64,000 nucleotides of DNA, from the NCBI GenBank assembly GCA_027475525.1, contig JAMWFC010000051.1:1563205-1627204 (forward strand), written 5' to 3'. Position 1 is the stretch's first letter, and each line of letters opens with the position of its first letter. Of this stretch, positions 24,259 through 34,394 are shown in pieces. The stretch is from Macrolepiota albuminosa (lineage: Eukaryota > Basidiomycota > Agaricomycetes > Agaricales > Agaricaceae). A program made the position numbers and the translations under genes. The notes beneath the pieces are model-generated. The model had not been told where the DNA came from and did not search any database. It saw only the letters and a list, made by a program, of their open reading frames with translations.

Positions 24259-24916
24259 ATGTCAGACCATGAGGGGCATAGCGGTGGCCCCCCGCCCACA
24301 GATGATGATCTTTCTCTTCCAAAAGCAACAGTAGCGAAAATGATTTCTGGTAGGTGACTTTGATCTTTCTCAAGGTCATGCTCGATTTCAACGCCTTTCA
24401 TCCTTCTCTACAGACCTACTCCCAAACGACGTGGTCTGCGCTAAGGAAACGCGTGATTTAGTCATTGAATGCTGTGTAGGTGAACATTGACTCCTTCTGC
24501 ATCGGAATCGTGGCCTAAAGTTCAGAAGAGTTTATTCATTTGATCTCCTCGGAGGCCAATGAGATCTGCGAGCAGGAGTCGAAGAAAACGATAGCACCGG
24601 AGCACATAATAACAGCTCTCAAAGTATGCCGCCCCATTTTCTTCTCTTTTTGTTCACAGGCTACAAATCGAGGACAGCGACTTGGTTTTGATTCTTTCAC
24701 AACAGAAGTCGAGGATGTCCTCAAAGACCATAAACAACAACAGAAGGTGCGCCTGAGACTCAGTTGTAAGCGACAGTCACTCACTGCTCGCTGAAGGATC
24801 GTGAAAAGAAAGTTTCGAAGTTTGAACAATCCGGTTTAACGGAGGAAGAACTGTTAGCAAAACAGGAAGAACTTTTCGCGGCCAGTCGCGCGAAATTCCA
24901 AACGACGCAGCAATAA
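24259..24916 (+). CDS. NCB2: NC2-beta/Dr1 histone-fold repressor of Pol II transcription
   Basis: Histone-fold subunit of negative cofactor 2, which binds TBP on promoters. The ATG at 24259 gives MSDHEGHSGG, then DDDLSLPKATVAKMI, followed after introns by LLPNDVVCAKETRDLVIECC, VEFIHLISSEANEICEQESK and KTIAPEHIITALK, the core CBF/NF-Y-type histone fold. The next exons give LGFDSFTTEVEDVLKDHKQQ and a tail SGLTEEELLAKQEELFAASR ending in TTQQ, TAA at 24914-24916. The size and the acidic, Gln-rich tail match fungal Dr1. Convergent with the Mak32-like gene, with 51 bp between stops. Confidence 0.93.
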
Positions 24917-24967
24917 TGTTGTGCGACTGTATCTTATTCCGTAATTGTACGTCTACGTTGTATACAA

Positions 24968-26373
24968 TTAATGCGACTCCTTTTTTTCGTGACGTGTTAG
25001 TAGAACCTTGAGCCTCTTGTGCGGGACATCGCCGTTCCACACAAAATCCCCCACACTGTTCTGAGTCAGAATCGGCAGTCCCTCTTGTTCGATTATGAAC
25101 GAAGCCGACACCGATGCATAGAATGTTGCTGGAAGTTTTTGTCAAAAACGTACAATGAAAGGCAATTGTTATTCACCTTCTATGACATCTCTAGTTAACA
25201 TGAGACCGGCAGCAAGCCCTCCTAAGAAGCTGTTACCCGCTCCTGGGAGTACATCAGTTATCGCACGATAAAACTGTTCCTTAATCACCTGTAACATCGA
25301 CGACCCGCTCGGAATCGTCTAGTGTCCAGAACGCGTCAATCCACTTCCCCTGACTATTGGAAGTTTTCACGTAGGCGCCCAGTCTACCACTCCTGATGAT
25401 AACCCACCCTTTCCCTGCGACCCCAATTCCATAACCGAGAAAACGATCTGCCGCCTCTTCAATCGAAGAAGATGTGGGTGGTAAAGGTATTGATAACAGG
25501 GATAGGGCCTCTTCCGCATTCGGACTTTGTCACCCCATGAATCTTTGCAACATTACACACAGAGGCGGCACACCAAATGAACGCACCTTAATATCGTGAT
25601 GGACGGCAAAACCTCAATTAGGGCAGGTAGCTCTTCCGGTACACATCTGTCCTTCAGAGTTAGTCAGTTACTGGCTTATGCTTTGATTGAGTCTACAGAC
25701 TGGTATCGGTTCGTAGATTATTGTTGGACACCAATCATCAATTGTGTGGGTTTCCAAAATGATATCGGAGGCTCGTTTTGGTGAGCAGATGAAATGTAGC
25801 ACGCTGGGCTTAGGTATCTTGGTGCCAATAAGATCCTTTGGTGTTATTCTTATCCCTGGCGTCGTATACTCAAAGCTGGTAAGAGTATGAGTTGTGAGTT
25901 GATCGTTGTGGGACAGAGAAATAAAATAAACCTACTTTCGGTGCTCGCCTCGATAAGCGTTCAAGGCACGCGTCGTGAGACGATCAGGTTGATCTCTGAA
26001 TATCCACATATCTGACCCATAGCTCAAAAGCTTTGCTTCAATCGATGCCGGAAAATCATAGCCTTTATCAACGATCATGCCAATATCCTCGGCAGGAAGC
26101 CTGATCCATTAAGATTGGTCGTATAGACCTGAAACAAGAAGAGGTTCACCATATTCGAGCTCCTATTGTTGCATAGGTCCCTCCCCCACCTATCTGAAGA
26201 ATCGATGTGAGAAGTCAGCCATTTACGAAGGGCTTGAATCATTCCTGAGAGTCCAAAGTTTTCCCTGTTGGAACCCCGTCGTTATCTGCAAAGGAGAAGT
26301 CGTCGATGATAAACATTCCAAGCGTTACAAAGCCATTTGATAGATGCTCTGCCCCCAGGTGTTTCAACATCAT
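24968..26373 (-). CDS. MAK32: Mak32-like PfkB-family sugar kinase homologue
   Basis: PfkB/ribokinase-fold protein closest to yeast Mak32, a factor first found through dsRNA killer maintenance. The ATG at 26373 gives MMLKHLGAEHLSNGFVTLGM, then FIIDDFSFADNDG, IGGGGTYATIGARIWLPAED, and DMWIFRDQPDRLTTRALNAY. Later exons carry YEPIPDRCVPEELPALIEVL, ILSPNAEEALSLLSIPLPPT and the PfkB C-terminal signature VDVTGAGNSFLGGLAAGL. The usual catalytic base of PfkB kinases is the Asp of GAGD; here it is Asn, as I recall for the Mak32 group. It may therefore not be a classical sugar kinase. The end is KRLKVLLTRHEKKESH. Six or so introns. Divergent from the PPTase gene. Confidence 0.85.
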
Positions 26374-26477
26374 GAAAGTTAGTGGAAGGACTATGTCTTC
26401 GCGAGATAAGATAAGATTCCTTTCAGTCATCCCGAATTTCCCGTGCCCTCTAGAAATGAAGATGAAATTACGAACTG

Positions 26478-27477
26478 ATGAAAACCATGGAGGTTTGGGC
26501 TGTCCTTTATAAGGCCGAAGATTTCTCTGAAGACGTGAGAGCTCATATCTGCGCACTTTATTCATACTCATCGATTGAAGATCAGCTCTACCAAAGGGCT
26601 CTTCGAATGCTAGATCCCGAAAGTTCAGCTCGCATAAAGCGCTTCTATTTCCGCGAAGATGCATGTCGTGAGCATGGCCCAAGTGTTGCTCTACATGATG
26701 TCTGATTGACCTCAGGGACTCTAATTGGGCGGCTTCTCGTCCGTAAATTACTTAAACTGCGCGGGATCACCAGCAGTGCGATGACGTTTAGTGCAACGGC
26801 AAGCAACAAACCGTATATTGCAAGTCTTCCTTCGTCGACTGTGTCTCAAGCTAAAAGCCTCTGAATAGACTACTCCTGGGTTGGATCCACCCCTTGCTTA
26901 CAACGTCTCGCACGACAACGGGCTAATAGCCATGGCTTTTGCACCAGGACTCCATAATCCACCTGCCTTCAATATCGGTATTGATGTAATGAAAGTACGA
27001 ATTCCAGGACGTAATACTCTTGCGTCGTTCGTTGAGAGTGTATCCGACCAGGTCTGCCATTAAATCTCTCAACTGAATTCAATTGATTGATAATTACGAG
27101 GGTAGTTAACACCTTATGAATACCATAGATTGTTTACAGGAACTTCGCAGGCTGAGATCCTCAAACAATTTTTCTGGCTTTGGACTATGAAAGAGGCCTA
27201 TACAAAAGCTCTTGGGCTTGGGCTAGGTTTTGACTTCTGCCGTATTGAGTATGATGTTAGCGAGAACGTCGTGCGCGTGGACAAGGAGAGAGCATTAGGA
27301 TGGCGTTTCACTAAATTCGTTTTTACAGACGAGAATGATCTATACCAAGGTGTTGTTGCCGAATATATTGGAGGCAAAACGACAGAAATCATTGACGAGA
27401 TGGATTCTCAAAAATATGATCTGTCCAGGGCTGTGCCATTTGTTGAAACAGTACTCCATGAGTTAGACGATGTGTAA
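26478..27477 (+). CDS. 4'-phosphopantetheinyl transferase (Lys5/AASDHPPT type)
   Basis: Transfers phosphopantetheine from CoA to a carrier-protein serine. In fungi this serves alpha-aminoadipate reductase (lysine synthesis) and polyketide or peptide synthases. Start at 26478 (MKTMEVWAVLYKAEDF); the second Met at 26487 is also possible. The exons give LDPESSARIKRFYFREDACR, LIGRLLVRKLLKLRG and YNVSHDNGLIAMAFAP. The magnesium/CoA motifs are IGIDVM and FFWLWTMKEAYTKALGLGLG, with the expected Asp, Trp, Lys and Glu. Four short introns. About 280 residues, normal for the Sfp/Lys5 size class. The C-terminus ends VLHELDDV. Confidence 0.92.
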
Positions 27478-27530
27478 TTATCTATATTGCTATGTCCTAC
27501 ATAAAGTAATCAAGAAACACCTCTCTTGAG

Positions 27531-29338
27531 TCACACTCCATCTTCAATCGCAGTGACGGCCCCACCAACCAACCATTCACCGAAGTACACACAATCCCGT
27601 GGGTTTACAGGGCCCCCATTTTTGCAGAACTCGAACGAGGGACATTGACTGCACGGTGCTTCAGAAGCCCCGAACACAGGGCATTCCTGCCTGATCGCCC
27701 GATAAACAAACCCACCACCACCCGTGTCTAATTCGTCCCAAGCATGGAACGGAGAGGGCGATCGCTTTAGCGACTTTGACCTTTTACTGTAGCGACCTCT
27801 CTCATCGTCTGGGGAACTATCGCTAGAAGAAGAGTATCTCGACTTTCTGGATTTCTGTTTTTTTGACTTTTTCTTTCGGCTGGAAGTATCTTCATCACTA
27901 CTTGAGGAAATCTCGGAGTCGCTTCGGCTTCTTTTTGATTTCCTCTTCTTATGACGAGCGTTATCGTCGGACTCTTCATCACTATCCGAGAGGTCTTTCG
28001 CACGTCTCTTCCTGGACTTCTTTCGGGAATGATCGTCGGACGATTCCTCATCGTCGCTATGAGAGAGAGGTCTTTCGCACGTCTCTTCCTGGACTTCTTT
28101 CGGGAATGATCGTCGGACGATTCCTCATCGTCGCTATGAGAGATCTCTTGCGTTTCTTACTGCTCCTCTCACCGTCATCTCCTCGTTTTCGCCCCTTCCT
28201 TGAAGACCGTTCAACTTCTTTGTCGGAGTCTTCATCACGTAAGGCATTGTGCCACATACTTGTTCCAAATGATGGTAGCTACGACAGACAGACAACTTGT
28301 AATTGAGCGAATGGATTCTCACAAAGTTAGTGACTCACTCGTTCAATTTCACCGTCAAGAACGAGAACATTCAACAACATGTCAACATGTTCGACATTCA
28401 GTTCTGTTTCCGTAAGACGCGCTCTCCTTAGAGAATTGCGGATTTGCTCTGCACTCGGGTAATCCGGCGAGTTCGATAATGCATATAGTGGTCCTTCCAC
28501 CCCATCACCGCGACGCTTGGGAAAACTCTGTATTGCAGTAGAAACTCAGATGAGTGATCAAGATGGATAATGACAACACTGACGATGTCACGGATGAACT
28601 TCAAACACGCGTCACTGAGATGCTTGATAAATTCAGTGTCGAGCTCGTTGTCGGTATACCATGGACCACCGGTCAAGGCTACCGATGGTTCTAAGTTTTC
28701 TAGCATGTATATCTTACGCGTTGGATGCTAAAAAGAACGAGGTTGGCAATGAGACCATCTAAACAAAGAGAAGACTGACTTGAACAGAAGGAACGCGCTT
28801 AATAAGCCGTTTCTGTGTCAAAGTTTTGAGGCATCGATCAATGACGGTCTGGTGAAGGTTGGTCTTCGCCTTCAAGTGTTTCGTCCAAATTCCTGGAATT
28901 AACATCACTTTTGTGCCATGAGAAATATGATACGCATCGATGGATACCTTCATTCCGAGAAGCCTTAATGTGCCCGAGTACCAGATTTTCCTCGCCGGTG
29001 AGATCCTTAGTACTAAACACCCAAGTGAATCAGAGTTGATATATATGTGATAACAATGACACACGCTGCAAGTTCATTCTTTGTCACTGCACGGAAAGAC
29101 ACGGATCCCTTAGAATCCACCAAAGATTTAAACAACCCGACACCAAGTAGAAAGTTGAGAGCATTTTGGCGTTTAGATGCATCCGGCACGATCGCTTCTG
29201 CTTGTTTATTGCTTAATTCCTTTTCATAGGGGTGAGATACAAGATGCAGGACAGTTATAGGCAGAAGACCTTGTTGGATGCGGCGAGAGCAGCCTGGTGG
29301 AGTTTACTTTCGAGTTCATTCGGCGGTCGTTTACTCAT
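27531..29338 (-). CDS. RPC34: RNA polymerase III subunit Rpc34/RPC6
   Basis: Winged-helix subunit of the Rpc82-34-31 subcomplex that opens Pol III promoters. The ATG at 29338 gives MSKRPPNELESKLHQAALAA. The winged helices read RQNALNFLLGVGLFKSLVDS, then KDLTGEENLVLGHIKASRNE, GIWTKHLKAKTNLHQTVIDR and CLKTLTQKRLIKRVPSV. TGGPWYTDNELDTEFIKHLS and a third winged helix follow. A long Lys/Arg/Ser/Asp-rich linker (about 27770-28230) then leads to an iron-sulfur-type tail: CSQCPSFEFCKNGG...CVYFGEWL, like the 4Fe-4S end of human RPC6. The linker holds a 77-bp tandem duplication (27988-28141). With one copy removed the acidic HSDDEESSDD frame still needs one added base at the right-hand border. Convergent with the PPTase, 53 bp between stops. 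Confidence 0.92.
27988..28141. repeat. 77-bp perfect tandem duplication (RPC34 linker)
   Basis: Period-77 identity runs from 27988 to 28143, that is two 77-bp copies plus two chance matches. It lies in low-complexity SR/SD-coding DNA and breaks the frame. Confidence 0.95.
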
Positions 29339-29931
29339 TCCTGACAAATGATTATTTGATATCGTGACAATCTTTTACGAGGTCACTATGTGACAGGGTC
29401 CTCTTTCATCTCCCTCAAATCTCGACACACGCACAAATTTATTACTTGCTCTGCTGGTCCTCTGGTATCATAACATAAAAAGCTACTATTAAGCTCAATG
29501 CACACATCTTCCATCTTGATCAATCATTCCTACTACTACTGGTTACGACCTTTATCTGTAGTTTTTCGGGGTGCCTCCTGCCCCTACAGGCTCCAAACTT
29601 GTCTTCTGCGCTCAAGAATCGATGTACAGTCCAAATTTCGACCAGCTATCCAGCCTTCACATTGGTCGAGCATTTACAATGTGATAACAGGTGGTAATCA
29701 GCCATTGTCTTCAATTCTGCAATCCTTATGACCTCTCAATTGTATTTTGGTATATTCTAGAGTTGCAAGAGCTACTTGCTCAATATATCTGTGTCTGGTC
29801 CATGTTGTGTGGAGATGCCAAATCTTGGATCAAATTTTGTTGAAGCCTCTTGCTCGGAAAGATATCCATGCATTATCGTCATGGTCATCCCCGCTGTGCT
29901 TCAAAACATACGCCGTAGACCAGTCAAAACC
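29339..29931. other. Intergenic between RPC34 start and F-box stop
   Basis: 593 bp, AT-rich. ORFs at 29498-29731 and 29747-29964 have no recognisable content. It should hold the RPC34 promoter and the F-box 3' UTR. Confidence 0.5.
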
Positions 29932-31118
29932 TTAAAGTTGAATAAAATTAATAGCGTGGATTAAAAGGGGTGCTATTACATTATGACCATTAAGTAAATA
30001 AATATTACGCTGGTTATCTGCAAATGTCCAAGCGGTACCATCAGGTAGCACGCAAATATGGAATGACTCGAGGTATTAGTTCAATATACATAAAATAATT
30101 CTGATTCTACCTCGATCTCTTCTGTGCCAATGTTCTCCGCAAAAAATGGCTGCGATTGCCATACCGATTGCTGGTCTTGTGAATTTTTCTGCGCATTGGC
30201 CCAGTGCAAACCTCCAAGTTCAAAGCCCTTGAGTTGAGTCAAGGACGACAAAGCCATGGCAGTGTGTTCATAAAATGACTAAATACTCTATTAGAGTGCT
30301 TCCACTTCTACAAGAGAAACTGGTATGCTTACTGGCTGGGAACCCTCTAAAAAGTCACAAGTTGTCATTAGGCGTAGATAAACGAGAGAAGACATATGCT
30401 GGGAAAGCGAGTCGAGGATGGGCGATGGTGGGGAAGTGGTCGTAGCTCCAAGGATAAGTACATCGGATGATGAGTTAGCAAGGATGATGACATCTTCCAC
30501 TGTTAGGTCTCCCAAAGGTAAATGAATGCTCTCGACAGGACGGCCAGGCACGATTGCTCGGGCCACGTGTGACGGACCGACGAACTGCGATAGGCGAGGA
30601 ATGGATTGGGCTGGAAGGCATGGCACAAGGAGAGCATTGGGAGAGGTAGAGATGCCATCGACCTCAAGCTCTAAGAGAGCCTCTGTCTTGCTGAGAAACT
30701 CAGCGACATGACTGTCAAAGGAGAAGGAGGAGGAGAAGTGCAATAGCCGTGGATAAGTGCATTGCACTCCGGATAAAATCCAGCTTGCATCGGGGGCGAC
30801 GAAGAGATCGAGCGATTCTAATTCTGTCATCCGTGAAAGCACTGTTCGAAGCAATTGGAGGAACGGCTTGAATGTGGTCGCGCACTCTGCTCTGAGTGAA
30901 AATGATCTGACATGCGGCGCAAGTTCTGGTTTCTTCGCGAGAGTAACAACCGCCTGGAGATTGTGTAAGGCGGTGGAGAGGGAGAGGTCACGATAGAGAC
31001 GGCGTTGAGCGACTGGATGGATTGAAGAGCAAGTTCTTGACAGAACGGCAAGATCGGTAGACTGCCCACGCTGGCAGATGGCGTCAAGAAGTTCTACAGG
31101 TAGCTGTGCGAAAGCCAT
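29932..31118 (-). CDS. F-box protein with leucine-rich tail
   Basis: Probable SCF ubiquitin-ligase adaptor; target unknown. The ATG at 31118 starts MAFAQLPVELLDAICQRGQS, an N-terminal F-box with LAVLSRTCSSIHPVAQRRLY. LRR-like segments follow (PELAPHVRSFSLRAE; MTELESLDLFVAPD; PRLLHFSSSFSFDSHVAEFL; LVYLRLMTTCDFLEG). I extend the gene beyond the first stop through two introns: gtaagc...tatttag joins SFYEHTAMALSSLTQLKGFE and QQSVWQSQPFFAENIGTEEI. Then gtagaa...cctcgag joins SFHICVLPDGTAWTFADNQR and a tail ending HAINFIQL, TAA at 29932-29934. Both joins keep phase 0, and the PDGTAWTF ending is typical of agaric F-box proteins. A one-exon reading stopping at 30291 would be too short. Confidence 0.8.
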
Positions 31119-31367
31119 GGGGAATTGAAGGAGGAGGATAAGGTAAGGACTAGATATATGTTATACGGGATGAGTAGAAAGAAGAAGAAAGAGGAGGGAA
31201 AGGGACTGGAGCAGCATGATGATCAGCGTGTTGCGTATAAAAAGCTAAGGTATAGTCGGAGATTTATGCACGAGGCACAGAAACTTGGAGCGGCCCTGAA
31301 GCTTTTCCTTTGTCAGCTTCAGCAAACTTTTGTTCGCGTCCTCCATCCGGTCCTCCGGCCTGTGGTC

Positions 31368-34284
31368 ATGCTGCCTCTTTGTAGATTATTGCCCCACGCT
31401 CTACGGCGGTCCATCAGGAGCCACCGCATTCCCGGTTCTCTTGCTTCAACGCACTATTCTCAGTTGGCATCACAAGACCTTTCTCAGCCGCTCTCCGCCC
31501 TCTCCCATTGTGGTCAGTCGGCTCTCATGCTCATGCTCAGCGTGGATCTTCTGGCTCCAATTGTTTCTTCTAGCTCCATATCCCAGCCGCACCCATACCT
31601 GTGGTTCACTCACTGCTCGAGACGAGGGTGCTCGTGTCGTCTTAACAGGATGGATCCTTCCTGAGCGGTGATCATCATTCTCCCTCCAATCCCCATTTAT
31701 CTTATTGATGTTGATGTCGCTTCTTTCCTCCATCAAGCAAGGGGAAAAGTGTTTCATTCTATCCACTCAAGGATTCTTATGGTACCACACAACTCATTGT
31801 TGATCATTCAGAGGGAACACCAGATTTGTCAGCGCTTGCCAAGGTATCTGTGGAATCCACAGTGTTGATTGAAGGCACCGTCAGTTTGCGTCCGCCCAAT
31901 GCCCGACGGCCCGTTAGTGAAGCCGTTCATCAGGAAGCGTGCTATCATTAACCAGTTTCCTGCCCGAAGGGACCCACGGGCGATATAGACGTGCAAGTGG
32001 AAAAATTTACTGTTTTGAATACTGCAGGAAGTCTCCCATTTTTGCCATCCAATCCCCACAATGTGGTAAGAATTCATTTCACCGTCAAAGCCAATGAAAA
32101 TTCACTCTACAGAAAGGCAAATGATGACGTTCGCGCACGCTATCGTTATCTCGACCTCCGCCGAACGGTTCTGTCCGAGAACATTAAGAAACGAAGCAAG
32201 GTGGCCCAGATCGTTCGTGAGGTTCTGCACCAGAGAGGAATGAACATTTTCTCTTCGCCTTTGCATGTTGCTCATTTATATTCCTATATCAGATTTCGTA
32301 GAAGTAGAGACTCCAGTACTCCTCAGGTCTTCCCCCGAAGGCGCAAGAGAATTTCTTGTACCAACGCGGATCTCTAAAACTGAAGACTGCAATGAACACC
32401 ACAATCCGACATTTTATGCATTGCAGCAATCACCGCAACAACCTAAACAGCTGCTAATCTGTTCAGGCGGTGTTGATCGATACTTTCAACTGGCCAAATG
32501 TTTCCGGGACGAAGATGGGCGCAAAGACCGACAGCCTGAGTTCACTCAGATTGATATGGAGATGGCTTTTGTCTCGTGGGGTCTTCACGAATCTCGAGAC
32601 TTGCAATCTTGCGCTTGGCGGATCGGTGGCAGCGAGATTCGCGATATGGTTGAGACACTCATGCAGCAGATATGGCAAAAGGTTAAGGGTACATCACTCC
32701 CAACCAGTTTTGAAGTTATGACCTATCATGATGCAATGACACGTGTAAACCTTGATTTTTTAAGGGTACATCACTCCCAACCAGTTTTGAAGTTATGACC
32801 TATCATGATGCAATGACACGTGTAAACCTTGATTTTCCTCCACCATACTGAAGTAGTGACCATTTATGCTTAGTTTGGTTCGGATAAACCTGACACTCGC
32901 TTTAATCTTGAGGTTTGTTGTAGTTCCACATGTGCATTGACCAGAACTGATGAGTTTCGGATAAACCTGACACTCGCTTTAATCTTGAGGTTTGTTGTAG
33001 TTCCACATGTGCATTGACCAGAACTGATGAGTATCTAGATTCGGACATTACTCATCTCCTTCCGGAAAGACAACGCAGCTTATTTCAGGACAACAGGGAA
33101 ATCCTCGAAATCATAGCAGTCCGTAAAACCAGCGAAGGCCAGTTTCTTGGTGCTTCTCGAGTGTGTCAACCTGACTCTGCTACTGTAAGAGCGCGAATTT
33201 CCAAAGGGGCCGAATTTGACTTATCAACGAAACCACAGGAACGTATCACACTCACCAATCGGACCTTGACTTCTTGGTTGACTAATGCTACTATCCATGC
33301 ATCATTAAAAGAACTAGCGCCTGAAGAAATTTTACACATCAACGAAAAACTCCAAGTTACCCCCGGTGATGACGTGTGGCTTGCTCGTCGATCACGAATA
33401 CCAAAAGTGATTTGCTCTTGAGCTCGTGTTGTTCCAAATCATTCTAATCGACGCTTCTCAGGGGGGCTTTACCGCCCTCGGTGGGGTCAGACTTCGACTT
33501 TCTGAGATCGCGCAAGCCCGGAGTGAGTCCCAGTCAACACGCATATGAGGGTTCGCGCTCACCGTGCATTGTTTCAGATGACTTTGTCATTACTACAGAT
33601 CCTCATTTCCTTTGGATTACAGAGTTCCCTCTTTTCACGCAAGCTGATTCCGACAAGGATTTTCTAGCCAAAGGTCGGTGGAGTAGTACACATCATCCGT
33701 TTACTGCTCCCATGTGGCAGGATATCGATGCAATGTATCGTGGTGATGTTGAATCTGTAAGTGTTACTGCTTTCGTTTAAGCTCCTATACGTACTTGGAT
33801 TCTAGGTACGCGGGCAGCACTATGATCTTGTCCTGAACGGTGTAGAGATCGGCGGAGGCTCTGTTCGTGTACACGATGCCATCATGCAAGACTTCATCTT
33901 CACCCATATCCTCAAGGTCAGGTGTCATGGACTCTAGTTGAGTATAATTCTGACCTCATCTGGACAGCTGGATGAGGCAGAGAAGGAACCCTTCCGACAT
34001 CTCCTTCATGCATTGCAATGCGGTGCACCGCCGCATGGTGGCATTGCGCTTGGTATGTTTACGCTTCTTTTTTACACGATCCGTGTCGGGATCCTATTTT
34101 TATGGCATCTTCATCCACAGGTTTTGACCGAATGATGGCCATGCTCTGTAACACGCAATCCATACGCGATGTGATCGCGTTCCCAAAAACAGCTACTGGG
34201 ACTGACCTTCTCTTCAGAAGCCCTGCGCCCATAAGCAACGAAGTGCTATTCCAGTATGGTATTCAGCCGCGCACGACTACGTGA
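31368..34284 (+). CDS. MSD1: Mitochondrial aspartyl-tRNA synthetase
   Basis: Class II bacterial-type AspRS imported into mitochondria. The ATG at 31368 opens an Arg-rich presequence ([20 protein letters not shown]), spliced (gtggtc...ttctag) to [20 protein letters not shown]. The OB-fold domain is followed by [40 protein letters not shown], and motif 2 in [33 protein letters not shown], the bacterial-type insertion ([15 protein letters not shown]...), [11 protein letters not shown] and motif 3 (HGGIALG split by an intron from [11 protein letters not shown]) complete it. The tail holds [20 protein letters not shown]. Two 77-bp duplications (32683-32836 and 32879-33032) span exon-intron borders; after collapse YHDAMTR joins [13 protein letters not shown] in frame. 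All class II motifs are intact. Confidence 0.93.
32683..32836. repeat. 77-bp perfect tandem duplication (AspRS, first)
   Basis: Identical copies at 32683-32759 and 32760-32836, covering the end of an exon and the start of its intron, so the splice donor appears twice. Confidence 0.97.
32879..33032. repeat. 77-bp perfect tandem duplication (AspRS, second)
   Basis: Identical copies at 32879-32955 and 32956-33032. Only 42 bp separate it from the previous duplication. It duplicates most of one exon ([12 protein letters not shown]) and its intron. Confidence 0.97.
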
Positions 34285-34394
34285 TTATTAGAGTAAGGTG
34301 TGGTAGGCTAATGTTCAAATGAAAGATAACCCAGAAACAAGAGTATACATGTATGTAAGGAAGATAATAATAGTGGAGGTAAAATTGAAGGTTC

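Noticed and set aside
27988..28143. Natural tandem repeat coding SR/SD repeats in Rpc34
   Set aside because: The region is low complexity, which made this plausible, but the period is again exactly 77, not a multiple of three, and the copies are perfect.
29498..29964. Small plus-strand ORFs between RPC34 and the F-box gene
   Set aside because: Composition is not protein-like and no splice pattern joins them to a longer reading frame.
31125..31367. Longer N-terminal extension of the AspRS frame
   Set aside because: The region is the divergent promoter with the F-box gene; a good mitochondrial presequence begins at the ATG at 31368.
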